From NCBI GenBank assembly GCA_035771175.1, contig CM069597.1:9211001-9275000 (forward strand): a stretch of DNA of 64,000 bases, written 5' to 3'. The translations under genes were made by a program, and so were the position numbers. Source of the DNA: Paratinospora sagittata (taxonomy: Eukaryota > Streptophyta > Magnoliopsida > Ranunculales > Menispermaceae). Positions 35,045 through 46,819 of the stretch are shown here, in pieces. How positions within the stretch are numbered: the first letter of the stretch is position 1; every line of letters starts with the position of its first letter. The notes beneath the pieces were generated by a model that was not told where the DNA came from, ran no database searches, and saw only the letters and a list, made by a program, of their open reading frames with translations.

Positions 35045-35329
35045 CTGTTGGTACACCCAAGAGGGGGGTGAATTGGGTGTGATGGTCAATTTAAAACTTT
35101 TCCAATGACTTAGTGATATACAATGGTACATTGGAACAAAATACACATACTAACTGTAAAGTAAAATGCATAACTTAAAACACACTAGAATTTATAGTTG
35201 TTTGGCCAAGCCTATGTCACTACCTAATCTCCCGATTAGGATTTTCTTAATCCACTAACTGATTTTCTTATAGGTGAGAACCAAACCGTTATACATGCCC
35301 TTTTTACAGGTTCAAGGTAAACATATCCT

Positions 35330-35530
35330 TTTGCGGGCTAAGGATAAATCGCATTTTCTTTTTCCGGGATGAGGAAAAACCCATATTCCTTTTACGAGAT
35401 AAGGAAGAACCGTTTTTCTTTTACGAGATAAGAAAAAATTGTTTTCCTTTTATAGGATAAGGAAGAACCGTTTTTCTTTTACAGGTTTAGAGATAACCTA
35501 TCCTTTTACGGGATGAGGATGAACCAATTT
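35330..35530. repeat. Degenerate ~37-bp tandem repeats in LTR-T
   Basis: Five or so units of the type CCTTTTACGGGATAAGGATG / CTTTTACGAGATAAGAAAAA, also present in shorter form in the copies at 3651 and 53295. Confidence 0.7.
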
Positions 35531-36639
35531 CCTACTTATAGGTGAGGATGAACCTTCACATGATTTCACCTTTAAAATCATTAAGTGAATTACATTCACT
35601 TGACCTGGTTGTTTTAATCCAGAAACACACCAGTATTACAACACAATAATAATGTTGGTTATAACTAAGTAGAACACTTTACAATTAATCTCACGTGTGT
35701 AGCATTACAAAGATGTATAAATTTGAATATGTAATGCTAAGAGACATACACTTACAGTTCTTTACCTTTCAATGTTCGGTATTGCTCAAGTGCAGTTTCG
35801 AAAAACGTGAATGATATGATATGTAAATCAATTAAGTGCTTCTACTAAAACATTATGATACCATTGAAACATTGAAGTTGAAAATCACAAGTCCAATGTA
35901 AATCATAGACACAAACAATTTTCAAAATAGATATAGTATATAAGCATGAAAACTTCTGGTTTAGTATTCAGTGGTTAACACAACTACTGATATAGTTCAA
36001 TGCAATACTTAAGATATGAAACCAAGTACAACTGTATCTCTCATGAACTATTTCTCAAATTCTTTCATCAGCATGATTGAAGTTAAGTATAAATCCAGGC
36101 TGAGAATTTGAGTAGAAACCAATTCAAAATAGATTTTCAAAGATAAAATATAATTGAAGCTCAATATGAAAATCTTTTGACTAAGTAAAGTATCAGTGAA
36201 GAATACTTTGAAAACTTAGAACATTTGAAAACTTTTGAAAGATTAAACAACGACTAACATTCAAAAAGTTTTGGCACAATAAAAATTATCGGCAAGTTGT
36301 TTGATTCAAAGTGTTGATATTTATAGACCTAGTAGAAAATAGCCGTTAGACATTTGAAATTCAAATACAACGTTAACGTTTACACACAATGGCTAGAATG
36401 TTATAAGAAAATAACAACTGCAATTTTCACTAACATTCTGATTCTTTTTAGATTACATGAATAATGAAAGCTTTAAAAAAACTTGATTCATGTATCAGAG
36501 AGGATCTCTAATAAATCTAAAATGGATTATGTGCAAAGATCGGTTTTGAAAAAGTAGACTAATATAGTGTACTTGTTAGAACAATGATGGTTGTTGAATT
36601 AACGTCTTGATTCCGTAATCAGTGTCCTGACGCATAATA

Positions 36640-37275
36640 TCAACTTTGTCGTTTTGTTCCTTGAGGGCGCTCATTATGTATAAGCGTCTTGTTGAACAAT
36701 GAAGTGAGGGCGCTATTAACTTGTAAGCGTCATGACTTTCTTTGTGACATAAGTGACTTAAACCTGAGGGTGCTAATGCACAGTTAGCGTCCTGCTTTGT
36801 CTTAAAACAATTAAATGCATGAGGACGCTACTATTCCGAGTAAGCGTCTTACCTTTTAAAACATAAAACACAAGGGCGTTACAGCTATGTAAGCATCCTG
36901 ACATTTCAAGACATTTGAAAAAAAAAACCAAGTGTGTTGAAGGACAATCAACGTCATGAAAGTTATTAAGTTGGTTCCCAAGGATGAGGGCGCTCCTATC
37001 CAGATAGCGTCCTGATAGTTTATCCAACTTATAACTATCAGCGTCCTCAAAGATAAATTCTTTGAAGAACTTAGAAATCTTTCAGTAAGTTGATGCTGAG
37101 TCAACATCCTGACACTTTTAGAGGTTGACTAAAGGGAGACAACTACTTACAAGTAAGCGTCATGATTAATCAGTTCAATTCAACTATGAATGTTATCAAT
37201 GTCCTAATGAATCATCATCGTCTTGATTTATCAAGTTCAGGAAAGCGCTGCTAAATCATTAGCGTCTTGAAAGAC
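36640..37275. repeat. Array of GAGGGCGCTA...TAGCGTCCTG hairpin units
   Basis: About ten units at roughly 60-bp spacing, each with GAGGGCGCT followed 9-14 bases later by AGCGTCCTG or a variant. The two halves are reverse complements with one G.U-type mismatch, so each unit can fold as a 9-bp stem. The array also occurs at 54100-54490, and in reverse at 22940-23215. Confidence 0.8.
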
Positions 37276-37898
37276 TCTTGAAACGTAGTTTTGACTCGTG
37301 ATTAAAAATACAATGAATGAGAATAAAACTCAAAAAATTTCAAATTAAACATAAAAAATTAAATCATTTGAAATTCCGTAAAGCGTATGATCAAAACATG
37401 CAAATATGAAAGTGATTTGTGCATGGTTTGAAAAACGTTTGAGCAATATCGATTAGAAAAAGATATACCTTAAATATTGAGTATTTCTCATTTTTCTCAT
37501 AATCTTTAAATCTAACTTTTCATTATGAGATCCTCGATGTGAACTTCGAGCTTGAGTTGAATTTTGTGAACGTTGATCGAATGATGTAGACTTGAAGCTT
37601 GATTTAATCGTTCGTGTGATGATCTTGAAATCAAGATATGATCATTGAGGTCCTTTGATTGAAACGATCTTGAACGTCTGATATGACATTGAGTTCCTTG
37701 ATAGAATCATTCTTTGGCTTTTTGCTTTCCTGAGTTGCTGAGATAGGTTCTTGATTAAAGCTCGTTAGCACCGAAAAAGATTTTGTTTGTGATCATCAAA
37801 ATATACTTCATCAAGTATACTTCGGGAAGTGCTCAGTGATGAACTACTTAGGTTAACATAATCAATTCACTTGAATGAGGGAATGAACCAATGGCATC

Positions 37899-38921
37899 CT
37901 ATATTTCCTGAAACTCAAGGTTCCAAGGAAATTCACTCTCACTGACTTCAAGTTCCTCAAGAAATTTAGCATTTCTAGCTTCAACAACCTTTGTTGTATG
38001 CGAGGGACAATAAACCCGGCAGCCTTTGGAGTTTACTGGATAGCTTATAAAATAACCACTAATTGTCCTAGGGTTCAATTTCTTTATTTGAGGATTATAA
38101 ACCTTTACGCAACTTGGCAGCCCCAGACATGTAACTGTCATAAACAAGATTTCCATCCATTCCATAACTCAAAAGGAGTTGTAAGAACAGCTTTAGATGA
38201 AACCCTATTTAAGACATACCCAACGATTTTTAAAGCTTCACTCGAAAGGGATAGAGGGAGACTTGAATTGCTAATCATGTTTCTAACCATGTCCATAAGC
38301 GTTTTGTTTCTCCTTTCTGTTACACCATTTTGTTGTTGTGTGTCTGGCATGGTATATTGAGCAATAATGCCTTCCTTTTGGAGAAACATAGCAAATGGAC
38401 CAAGCATTTGTCCTTTTTCTGTGTACCTGCCATAATATTCGCCACCCCTGTTCTATCTTACAATTTTGATCTTTTTTTTTTTGTTTCTCTACCTCTGCCT
38501 TATAAATCTGAAAGGCATCTAGTGTCCCATCCTTATGATTAAGTAGGTAAAGATACATATATTTGCTATGGTCATCAATGAATGAGATAAAATATCTCTG
38601 ACTATTCATACAGGGAGTGGGAAATGGTCCTCAGGTATCAGTGTTTATAATTTCAAGGATGTCAGAACTCCTTTTGGCACCTTTTATGAACTTGTTTGTC
38701 TGTTTTCCTTTTATGCAGTTAATGCAAGTCCCAAATTCAGTGAAGTCAAAGTTCTGTAGAACTCCCTCTTTCATCAATCTTTTAAGCATGTTAATGGAGA
38801 TATGTCCTAATCTCCTGTGCCATAACATAGATGAGATCTCATTAATAATACGACGTTTTATGCCAATGGTGTCATTTTGCAGGGCCATTAAATTGGATTC
38901 ATGATTTGAATCTAAATGCAA
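37899..38921 (-). pseudogene. Copia integrase (GAG-pre-integrase to IN core end)
   Basis: LWHRRLGHISINMLKRLMKE and CINCIKGKQTNK (zinc-binding HHCC region), then YFISFIDDHSKYMYLYLL, QNGVTERRNKTLMDMVRNMI and SGYFISYPVNSKGCRVYCPS. It spans overlapping frames, so frameshifted. Typical copia integrase order. Confidence 0.9.
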
Positions 38922-39162
38922 TTTATATCATCATTCAAGATTCCATTACCAACTAAGACATCATTCTTAAATAATTGAAAAATAGTATTTTCAAAAACAA
39001 ATTTATATCCAAGTGGTAACAATCTTGAAACAAAAATTAAATTCCTGCTGAAAGATGGAACATAAAAAGTGTTTTTCAAATCTAACTAAAAACCAGATCT
39101 AAAACTAAGCCTAAGGGAGCAACCTCGACCTTTGAACACATCTTGTTTTCCGAATAGATGTT

Positions 39163-39740
39163 TCATTCATTTGGGTTCAGAGACCTTAGGTTTAGGAAAT
39201 CCTGCATGACATTGGCAACATGGATTGTAGTTCGAAAATCAATCCACCATGTATTATTTGGAACAACAATTAAGTGAGATTGAAAACACACAAAGGATGA
39301 TGGAATATCCCTCATTTCCATGATGTGTGCCCTCACACCCTTAGAGTTGTTGTGTTTCATTCAAGAGAGTTTGTTCATTAAAGTGCTAGCCAAGGCTTTA
39401 TCAAAGGCATCAAATTGTTCCTCAATTGTCTTTAGGAAGTCCTTGGCCCTAGTGCACTCTGGAATGGAACCCCGGATGCTCTTTGAGACGTGAGTCTACT
39501 TCAACATAAGGCTTAAGCGATTGGATCGCTCTCATTTATCATATGTTGTGTTTTGAGATGACGTACTTGAGTCTGTAGCCAAAGGAGGCTCATCAATACG
39601 GAGTGCCAAATCAATGTCCAAACATCTCAAGTATAAAATGAGCTTTTTTTTTTTCCATTCAGGAAAGTTATCACCACCCAACATAGGAACACAAGTAGAT
39701 TCATATGTTTGAACATGAGGAAGTGCGACATACATATACT
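39163..39740 (-). pseudogene. Copia gag/protease remnant
   Basis: N-terminal gag motif MLGGDNFPEWKKKKLILYLR..LDIDLALRIDEPP (UBN2/gag type) at 39532-39735. The protease trace NTWWIDFRTTIHVANVMQDF lies at about 39240, where the family has WxIDSGA; the catalytic Asp is kept but Ser-Gly-Ala is lost. Confidence 0.8.
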
Positions 39741-39902
39741 TTATTAATGCTATGAAATAAAACTGTATACTGAATTAACCAATGTCAAATTCAATGGATA
39801 AATATAAATTCTAACCTTCCTGTGGGCAGAGGTCATAATCATACATGAATTTATATTAACTTTATTAATAAGACTAGGAAATAAATACATAAAAAATAAA
39901 AG

Positions 39903-41210
39903 TGTCACACCCCGCCCGAAAGCGCCTAAACCCGCGGAACACTCACAAGCGGGGCGCCAATGCATTATAACAATAATCGAGTGCGCAGGAACACAATTGA
40001 GTACAAATCTGAATATATTAATTTTAGAATGTATTTTTGTACATAATATGATTGAGAGAACATCCTCACAAAATCTCCCTTTAATTAACAAGGGTTACAA
40101 AATGTGGACCAAAAAACCTCCACCCAGTCCACCCTAAACTCCTGTGAAAAATTGGATAAGAACGGGGTGAGCTATTGCCCAGTGGGTAAAAAGGTAAAAT
40201 AGTTCGTGAATATAACAACTAATAAAGGAAACTCCATAATCAAATATCACATAAACACAACAAGCATCATAAACAGTACAACATGTATGTATGCATAACA
40301 CCGTCTCGTAATGGTTTCATGATTGTACGGCGCCCGGAGTTCACATACAGATGTCCATCCCCAAGTAAACCAAGATTCTCATTGTGCGTCCCTCTCCAGG
40401 GGAATATCAAGAATAGTGAGCATTACTTCTAACTATTTTGTGGATCATAAACCACTTACGTCCCTAGGTGGTGCTTATGTATGATGCCAATGCATGAGTA
40501 GGTTCGGTCTTTACTAACATTAGACAGGATTTGGCAGCGTTTGGTGATTCTTATCAGGTCAGTATCACCATGTGTAAAGTTAGGATGTTCAGTATCACTT
40601 GTACAAGTTGATAACTTTCTAATATGACCAACCAGATCGGTCTCCAGTTCAGAGGTGGGACACGAGGTCCACTTAAATACCAATCGTCTAGAGCAGCACA
40701 CAGCCTCTCGTTCACTATTTAAAGTTACTGAGGACAAGACTAAGTCTGGTTGAGTTTGATTGACCATTAATCCGACATAATAACAATGTTATACATGAAT
40801 TCCAAATGTACAGGCATAAGTATGACAGGTATGAACATTATACGCAATAATGTAGTGCAAATGAATAGTAGACATAATGATAAATGAATGTAAACTTTAA
40901 TAAAAGTTATAAGACACACAAACCTATGTTTCGTTCTCCACCTTTAGATAAAAGTTCCTTCTGGAATTGACGCTTTCTCCCGAGCAAAACCGCGTTGCAT
41001 CGTGAAGAGAGTCAAAAAAAGAAAAGAGAAATCACAAAGAGAGCAAAAGATAAGAGAGTGATTTGGTGTGAAAATAACAAAAGGGGGGTCCTTATATAGG
41101 AAAAGGAAAGCCCGAGCCTTCGAGTGGGCTGCCCGAACGTTTGGGCAATGCCCGAAGTTCAAATTTTATTATTATTATTTTTGTTTTTTGTGCAAACCTG
41201 GGGTATTACA
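39903..41210 (-). mobile_element. 3' LTR of the chromovirus (LTR-C)
   Basis: TGTCACACCCCGCCCGAAAG..CCTGGGGTATTACA, 1,308 bp. U3 contains two imperfect CCCGAACGTTTGGGCAATGC-type units (about 41110-41155). Confidence 0.9.
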
Positions 41211-41227
41211 CTCTACCCCCCTTAAAG
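41211..41227 (-). other. Polypurine tract of the chromovirus
   Basis: Minus strand TTAAGGGGGGTAGAG immediately precedes the 3' LTR, the normal start site for plus-strand DNA synthesis. Confidence 0.8.
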
Positions 41228-41848
41228 GAATTTTGCCCGTGAAATTCAGTCAGTGTAGTGATGATTGTTATCTGCGTGGGATTCACTACCGTCGTCATCG
41301 ATCGCAAGATTAGGGTAGCGCCTATAAGGCCCATGAATAGCATTGTGGCTAGAGGAATCCTCAATATCATCAAACAATGGAAAGCAAATGGAGTCGAATT
41401 CATCCTTAGAAGGTTCCGACATTTGTCTCACAGATGGTGGCATAGAATACTGCAAGTTGCAACTTTTTAGGAGAGGTAGGTTGAGCAACGAAATGCTTTT
41501 TCATGCAGTTGTCCGAATCCGGCCCCTTGGAAATTTTGGTAGGAGATCTTGCCAGGATGCGGGCACAGGTTTGTTTCGGGCAATATTGTTACGGTAAATC
41601 CATACGCGCTCTGGCGATAAGAATTGCTACCGTAGAGGCGAGAGAGTTGGTGATGCAAAGAAATTGTGGTTTGCATCGGAGTATGACGGAGTCTCCATTG
41701 GTTGCCAAGCAGGCCATGGAGTGTATGACTCATTACTCCTGTCTGTGTTGTTTTCAGATATCTGCATAGTTAATTAAATAAATTAAGATATTGTAAACAA
41801 AGTTCCATCATTTTATTGATAAGTGAAATAATACAATGTATCACATCA
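41228..41848. other. Chromovirus 3' non-coding region
   Basis: Between the polypurine tract and the end of the chromodomain. Several overlapping open frames on both strands, none recognisable. Confidence 0.4.
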
Positions 41849-43250
41849 TCAATTATTATTAGAAAATAATTTAGGGTATTTCAGTTTAATTGTTTCTTCT
41901 AGTTCCCAAGTTGCTTCCTCTACTCTGTGGTGATCCCAGAGCACTTTTATAAGTGGTATGCAACGTCGTCGTAGTTCTTGAGTTTTTCTATCCAGAATCT
42001 GTATCGCTCTTTCCTGATACTTATTTCCTTCTTCAACCCGAACCTTGACCAAAGGGATGATATGTGAAGGATTAAGACGATACTTTCGAAGCATGGATAC
42101 GTGAAAAACATCATGAACCTTAGACATGGACGATGGAAGGGATAGACGATAGGCTAGTTTGCCAATACGTTCAATGATTTGAAATGGACCAATATACTGT
42201 GGGGAGAGTTTTTTTTATCCCAAAGCGTTTGACACCTCTTGTAGGCTGAACTTTTAGAAAAACCAAGTCCCCATTGTCAAATTCTAGATGTTGTCTCCAC
42301 TTGTTAGCATAGCTCTTCTGTCGACTTTATGCTACACGAAGTCGCTCCTTTACTAATGTGATCTTCTCAGAAGTCTCTTGAACTAGTTCAGGCCCCAACT
42401 GTGGTCAATCTGCCATATCTAACTAGCATACCGGAGATCTGCAAGGGCGACCATAAAGAGCCTCATATGGTGCCATGCCGATACTGGTTTGGTAGCTGTT
42501 GTTGTATGCAAAGTCAGCCAAATGTAAGTGTTTTGCCCATCCGTCATGAAAGTCCAAAATGCAGCAACGCAACATGTCCTCCAAGATCTGGATAAGACGC
42601 TCTGACTGCCCGTCAGTCTGAGGGTGAAAGGTTGCGCTCATGGTGATCCTGGAGCTCATTCTACTCTGAAAGCTCTGCCAAAATTTTGATGTGAATTGAG
42701 GGTCTCGATTAGAGATGATCATGAGTGGTATGCCATGGAGGCATACGATCTCTTTTTCATACAATTCGACAAGCTTGGTGGGGTTATCTATGAACTTTAT
42801 TGGCAAAAAGTGTTCAGACTTTGTAAGTCTATCAATGATAACCCATATAACATCTTGCCCTTTATTATTTCGAGGCAAGGCCGTAACAAAATCCTCTGCA
42901 ATGTTCTCCCACTTTCATTCTCCAATGGGTAATAGTTGGGGAAGTCCAAAGGGAAATTTGTGTTCTGCCTTTACTTGCTAGCAAACGAGACATCTAGCAA
43001 CGAAGTCTGCAATCGCCTTCTTCATTCCAGAAAACCAGAATTGTCGCTTGACATCCTTGTACATCTTGTCTCCCCCAGGATGCATAGCGAACCTCGAACA
43101 ATGCATTTCAGTAAGCATTTTTTTCAAACTTGAGGATTGTTTGGTAGACAAAGACGTTTTTTTTTTGTAGAAAATGGCCCCGTCATCAGAGACCGACCAG
43201 TGAGAAAGGTCTTGTTCGTTGAGTAGAAGTTCTCGTTTCTCCATTAACAT
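41849..43250 (-). pseudogene. Integrase and chromodomain of the chromovirus
   Basis: Order on the minus strand: zinc-binding segment (MHPGGDKMYKDVKRQFWFSG.. C-x2-C), catalytic core (VIIDRLTKSEHFLPIK, FHPQTDGQSERLIQILEDML, YNNSYQTSIGMAPYEALYGR), then FQIIERIGKLAYRL-like and VHDVFHVSMLRKYRLNPSHI. It ends in a chromodomain-like IQILDRKTQELRRR..WDHHRVEEATWELEE. Several internal stops and frameshifts (for example after CLVC at 42978, and at about 42210). The chromodomain would tether integration to chromatin. Confidence 0.9.
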
Positions 43251-43259
43251 AAGGTCGTT

Positions 43260-44060
43260 GGCTTGAGCTACTGAAATCTTTCGAATAAGCTCAGAGTTGG
43301 TTGATAATTGAGAGAGTCGTGATCTTTCTCCTTCCTCGATGAGCTATAGGTTAAAATTCTCCATCTCTGTAGCCAACTTACCCATCTCAAAGTTAAGAGT
43401 GCAAACAACAACATAAATTTTTCTACTCAGGGCATCAGCCACAACATTGGCCTTACCCAGATGGTATTGGAGTTGAAAGTCATAATCTTTCAAGAATTTC
43501 AACGATCGCCTTTGGCGGAGATTTCAGTCTCTCTGAGTGTAGATGTACTTGAGATTCTTGTGATCCGAGAAGACCTCAAACCGTTCACCATATAGGTAGT
43601 GACGCCATAACTTCAGTGCAAATACGACAGCTAAAAGTTTCAAGTCATGCATTGGGTAATTATCCTTATGAATCTTCAGTTGCCTCGAAGAATATGCAAT
43701 TACTTGGCTTTCTTATATTAGTACTACACCTAAGCCTTGGAGAGAGGCGTTGGTGAATAGTAAAAATCCAACTCCATTTCTTGGAGAGATTAGTACTGGT
43801 GTTGTCGTGAGGCGCTTCTTCAATTCCTGAAATGACGATTCACAAGTAGGATTCCAGATGAATCGTACGTCTTTCCGAGTGAGCTTGGTCATTGGTTCAA
43901 CAATCTTTCAGAAATCCTTGATGAAGCATCTGTAGTAGCCAGCCAAACCAAAAAAACTCCGAATTTGAGTAATTGTGGTCGGCTGCTTCTAGTTTAAAAC
44001 TGTTTCAACCTTTGAAGGATCCACCTCACTGCCATTGCCTGAAACCACGTGACCTAGGAA
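43260..44060 (-). pseudogene. RNase H region of the chromovirus
   Basis: Lies between RT and integrase. Fragments such as the FFGLAGYYRCFIKDF-like linker, and [20 protein letters not shown] with TQRD-like motifs, can be followed on the minus strand through several stops. It joins the RT at 44061. Confidence 0.75.
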
Positions 44061-44760
44061 TTAAACTCGCTTCACCCAAAATTCGCATTTACTCAATTTT
44101 GCATAACACTGATGGCTTTTCAAGGTATGGAGGACAATTCTCAGATGTATCTTGTGGTCTTCCTCAGTTGAAGAATATATCAAAATATCATCCACAAAGA
44201 CCACCACGAATCGGTCTAAGTATAACTTGAATATGAGGTTCATCAAATCCATGAATCCTGCAGGTGCATTTGTTAGACCGAACGGCATGACCAAGAACTT
44301 GTAATGACCGTACCGAGTTCTGAAAGCCGTTTTATTAATGTCCGACTCTCTGATCCGGAGTTGATGATAACCGAATCGTAAATCAATCTTAGAGAAGTAT
44401 TTGACATCTCTAAGTTGGTTGAACAAGTCATCGATCCTGGGTGATGGGTATCTGTTATTGATGGTGGCATTATTCAACTTCCGATAGTCGATGCAAAGTA
44501 GTAACGAACCATCCTTTTTGCGAACAAATAGAATTGGAGTGCCCCAGGGTGATGAACTTTTCCTGATAAAGCCATTACTCTCCAATTCCTTCAATTGTTT
44601 GTCCAACTCGACCAGCTCGACTTTGGACATTCTGTATGGAGAAATTGAGATGGGTTCAGTCCCGGTTATGAGGTTGATCTCAAAATTGAATTCTCAAACT
44701 GGAGGTAGACCAGGAAGTTCATTTAGAAAAACCATTGGGAATTTTGATATAACTAGGATA
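44061..44760 (-). pseudogene. Reverse transcriptase of the chromovirus
   Basis: From LNELPGLPPV, a stop, then [89 protein letters not shown] and the catalytic [11 protein letters not shown]. The 190-codon stretch is open, the best preserved part of the element. Arg replaces the usual Ser/Lys in DLRFGYHQ. Confidence 0.92.
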
Positions 44761-44769
44761 TCAGCCTCT

Positions 44770-45895
44770 GCTGGTGAGGCGCCTGCTAATGGTTCTGCTG
44801 GCCATGTTGATTGTGGCGCTGCTGACCACCACCCTTGCCATTGCCATTGCGGCAGCCACCCCTGCCATTGCGGCAGCCTCTATTACGATTCTGAAAATCC
44901 TGCTGGCCAAGGTTAGAAGTTTCTGCTGCAGGTGCCACTGCCTCATGTTATTGTACTGGGGCTGGGAAGCCTGGGTTTTGACTATAGTAGGGCTTTTTCT
45001 TGTTGCCCTGTTGGGAAAATGTTGCAGGCCGTTTTCCCCTGTTCATTCTCTACTCCTGCTCAGTTTTCTCCTGCTCAAAGCTCATGGCCTTGTCAACAAG
45101 ATCCCTGTAACTCTTGAGATCCAAGATCTACAGGGCTTGTCGGATTTCTGGATGAAGGCCATTATAGAATTTCTCAGCCTTATCTTGTTCCGTTGAGATG
45201 GTGGAAAAAGAGTAGACCAATAATTCCTTGAACTTGACAGCATACTCGCGAACTGTCATGCTACCTTGGTACGACTTGGCAAACTCCTGGCGTCTCTGCC
45301 ACTTTACTGTGCCAGGGAAGTACTCGTCGATGAACAGTAACTCAAATTCTTGCCAAGTCATGTCGGTGGTATTGACCATTGGGTCTTCCTTCACCGTTAT
45401 CCACCATGTATTAGCTCCACCAACAAGTTGGTAGGAAGCTAGTGGAATCTTTTGAGCCTCGTCAACTCCCATAGCCAAAAGAGCCTTTTTCGACTCATCG
45501 AGCCATTTCTGCGCTTCATCCGCATCAATGGTGCCCGCAAAGGTAAAGGGTTGTAGCCTCTTGTACTTCGTGATCTGGTCGGTCTGAGTCTCCGACCCAG
45601 ATTTAACAAGTGCTTGCAAAGTGACCACTTGGTTGGCCGTGGTCTCACGGATAGCCATCTGAACTGTCACCTTTATCACCTCGATGAATCCGGTGAAGAA
45701 GTGTTCCATGCTCGGAGGCATGAAAAAGGGTGTGAGTTGTGGAACTGCCTGCCCAAAATTAGTGGTAGTGTCGGGTATGGCCTGGTCTGTCGTCAGAGGC
45801 GACAGTTCCTGATTCTAAATCTCATGAGGTGCCTCATCTGCTGGACGGACAATACCTAGCCTTCCTCTCTTCCTGGTTTGCATTTTCTCACTGGC
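44770..45895 (-). pseudogene. Gag of the chromovirus
   Basis: The minus strand starts with a possible ATG near 45883 (MQTRKRGRLG..), with one stop before MPPSMEHFFTGFIEVIKVTV. The retrotransposon-gag core follows: FAGTIDADEAQKWLDESKKA, ANTWWITVKEDP, WQEFELLFIDEYFPGTVKWQ, FYNGLHPEIRQAL. It ends in a Gly/Asn/Arg-rich segment. A clean CCHC knuckle is not visible, and the frame passes directly into the RT linker without a protease. Confidence 0.85.
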
Positions 45896-46269
45896 AAGGA
45901 GAAAAATAAAACCATGTTTTAGGAACCGTAGCCAAGTATAGTGTTATGATATTCTCAGCAAAAAATTCGAGACTTCAATATAAAACCACTTATTTTTCTA
46001 GGTATGGTGTAAGATTTTTGTTGAGGAATCAAAAAATCTTATGTGCCTCGTATGTTTGGCCATGGTGAAAACAAGGTTAGAGTGTTTATATAATAATTAT
46101 AAAACTTTGCAAGTATTTCAAATATTTTGGTTCATATTTTTGCGAACATACATATATTTTTAAAAATTCATACGAGTCATAAAGATTCTAAGATTTGCCT
46201 CGGTAAATATCTTAATCTAACGTCATATCGCATTCTTATGTGTTCAAACTCTTTCGCTTAGTCTTTTCG

Positions 46270-46600
46270 GCTATTATCCAAGTTCGTGTGTCCCATACCA
46301 CATGAATTTAGTAATAAAAGGTTCAAACAAGTTAAGTTGTAAGAACACGATCTCTACAAAACATCGGCTGGAGAGGAGTTCACTAATAGTATCGTCCAAG
46401 TTTACTCGTCTCATACCATGTAAACTTAGTGATAATGTTAGTAATTCATCTTTCCCCAGATGTTTTTTTTCCACATAAGGCTGTGGGTTTTCTTACTTTC
46501 ACGTTTTATTTAGTATCTTTCAATTTTGTTGTGTCCCATACCACTCCAAAGTTAATGATACAAAAGAAAGAATGGTTGTAAGTCAACCCACCAAACATAG
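46270..46600. repeat. Dispersed GTGTCCCATACCAC motif repeats
   Basis: GTGTCCCATACCACATGAAT, GTCTCATACCATGTAAACTT and GTGTCCCATACCACTCCAAA recur at about 46288, 46408 and 46531, spaced ~120 bp, in the leader between the extra ORF and gag. Confidence 0.6.
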
Positions 46601-46819
46601 TCTCAAACAAACATTTCATTCATAAAAAGAAAATAGTTAGAGTGCCAGTAATCATTCCGAATTTTTCTGCCTACTACTCCACCTATACCTCTTGTTAGTT
46701 ACAGAATGACTACCAGAAGAATGTTGAGAAGTTGTTTGCTGTACTTCGACGTTTTGTATACGCGTTAACAAAGCATTATGGGTCTCCTACATCCGAGCAA
46801 GACTAGATACTATCACATT

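Larger units (their letters stand above)
35046..37858 (+). mobile_element. Solo LTR-T (2.8 kb) inserted in the copia element
   Basis: Begins TGTTGGTACACCCAAGAGGG and ends ..CTTAGGTTAACA. The flanks GAATC (35041-35045) and TAATC (37859-37863) match 4 of 5. It separates the copia integrase end (37899 up) from the RT linker (35044 down). It contains tandem ..CTTTTACGAGATAAGGAAGA.. segments (about 35310-35530) and an array of short hairpin motifs (36640-37270). Confidence 0.85.
31990..39740 (-). mobile_element. Decayed Ty1/copia retrotransposon with two nested insertions
   Basis: Minus-strand order: gag (39735 down), protease, integrase, then an inserted LTR-T, then reverse transcriptase, then RNase H split by a 519-bp element, then a purine tract and the 3' LTR. 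No 5' LTR is present; the gag start runs into about 160 bp of unassigned sequence and then the neighbouring gypsy 3' LTR. Stops and frameshifts break every domain. Lineage within copia not assigned. Confidence 0.88.

Noticed and set aside
44491..45196. Plus-strand frames rich in His/Cys or Leu opposite gag
   Set aside because: Antisense of the chromovirus gag Gly/Asn-rich segment; no supporting codon pattern.
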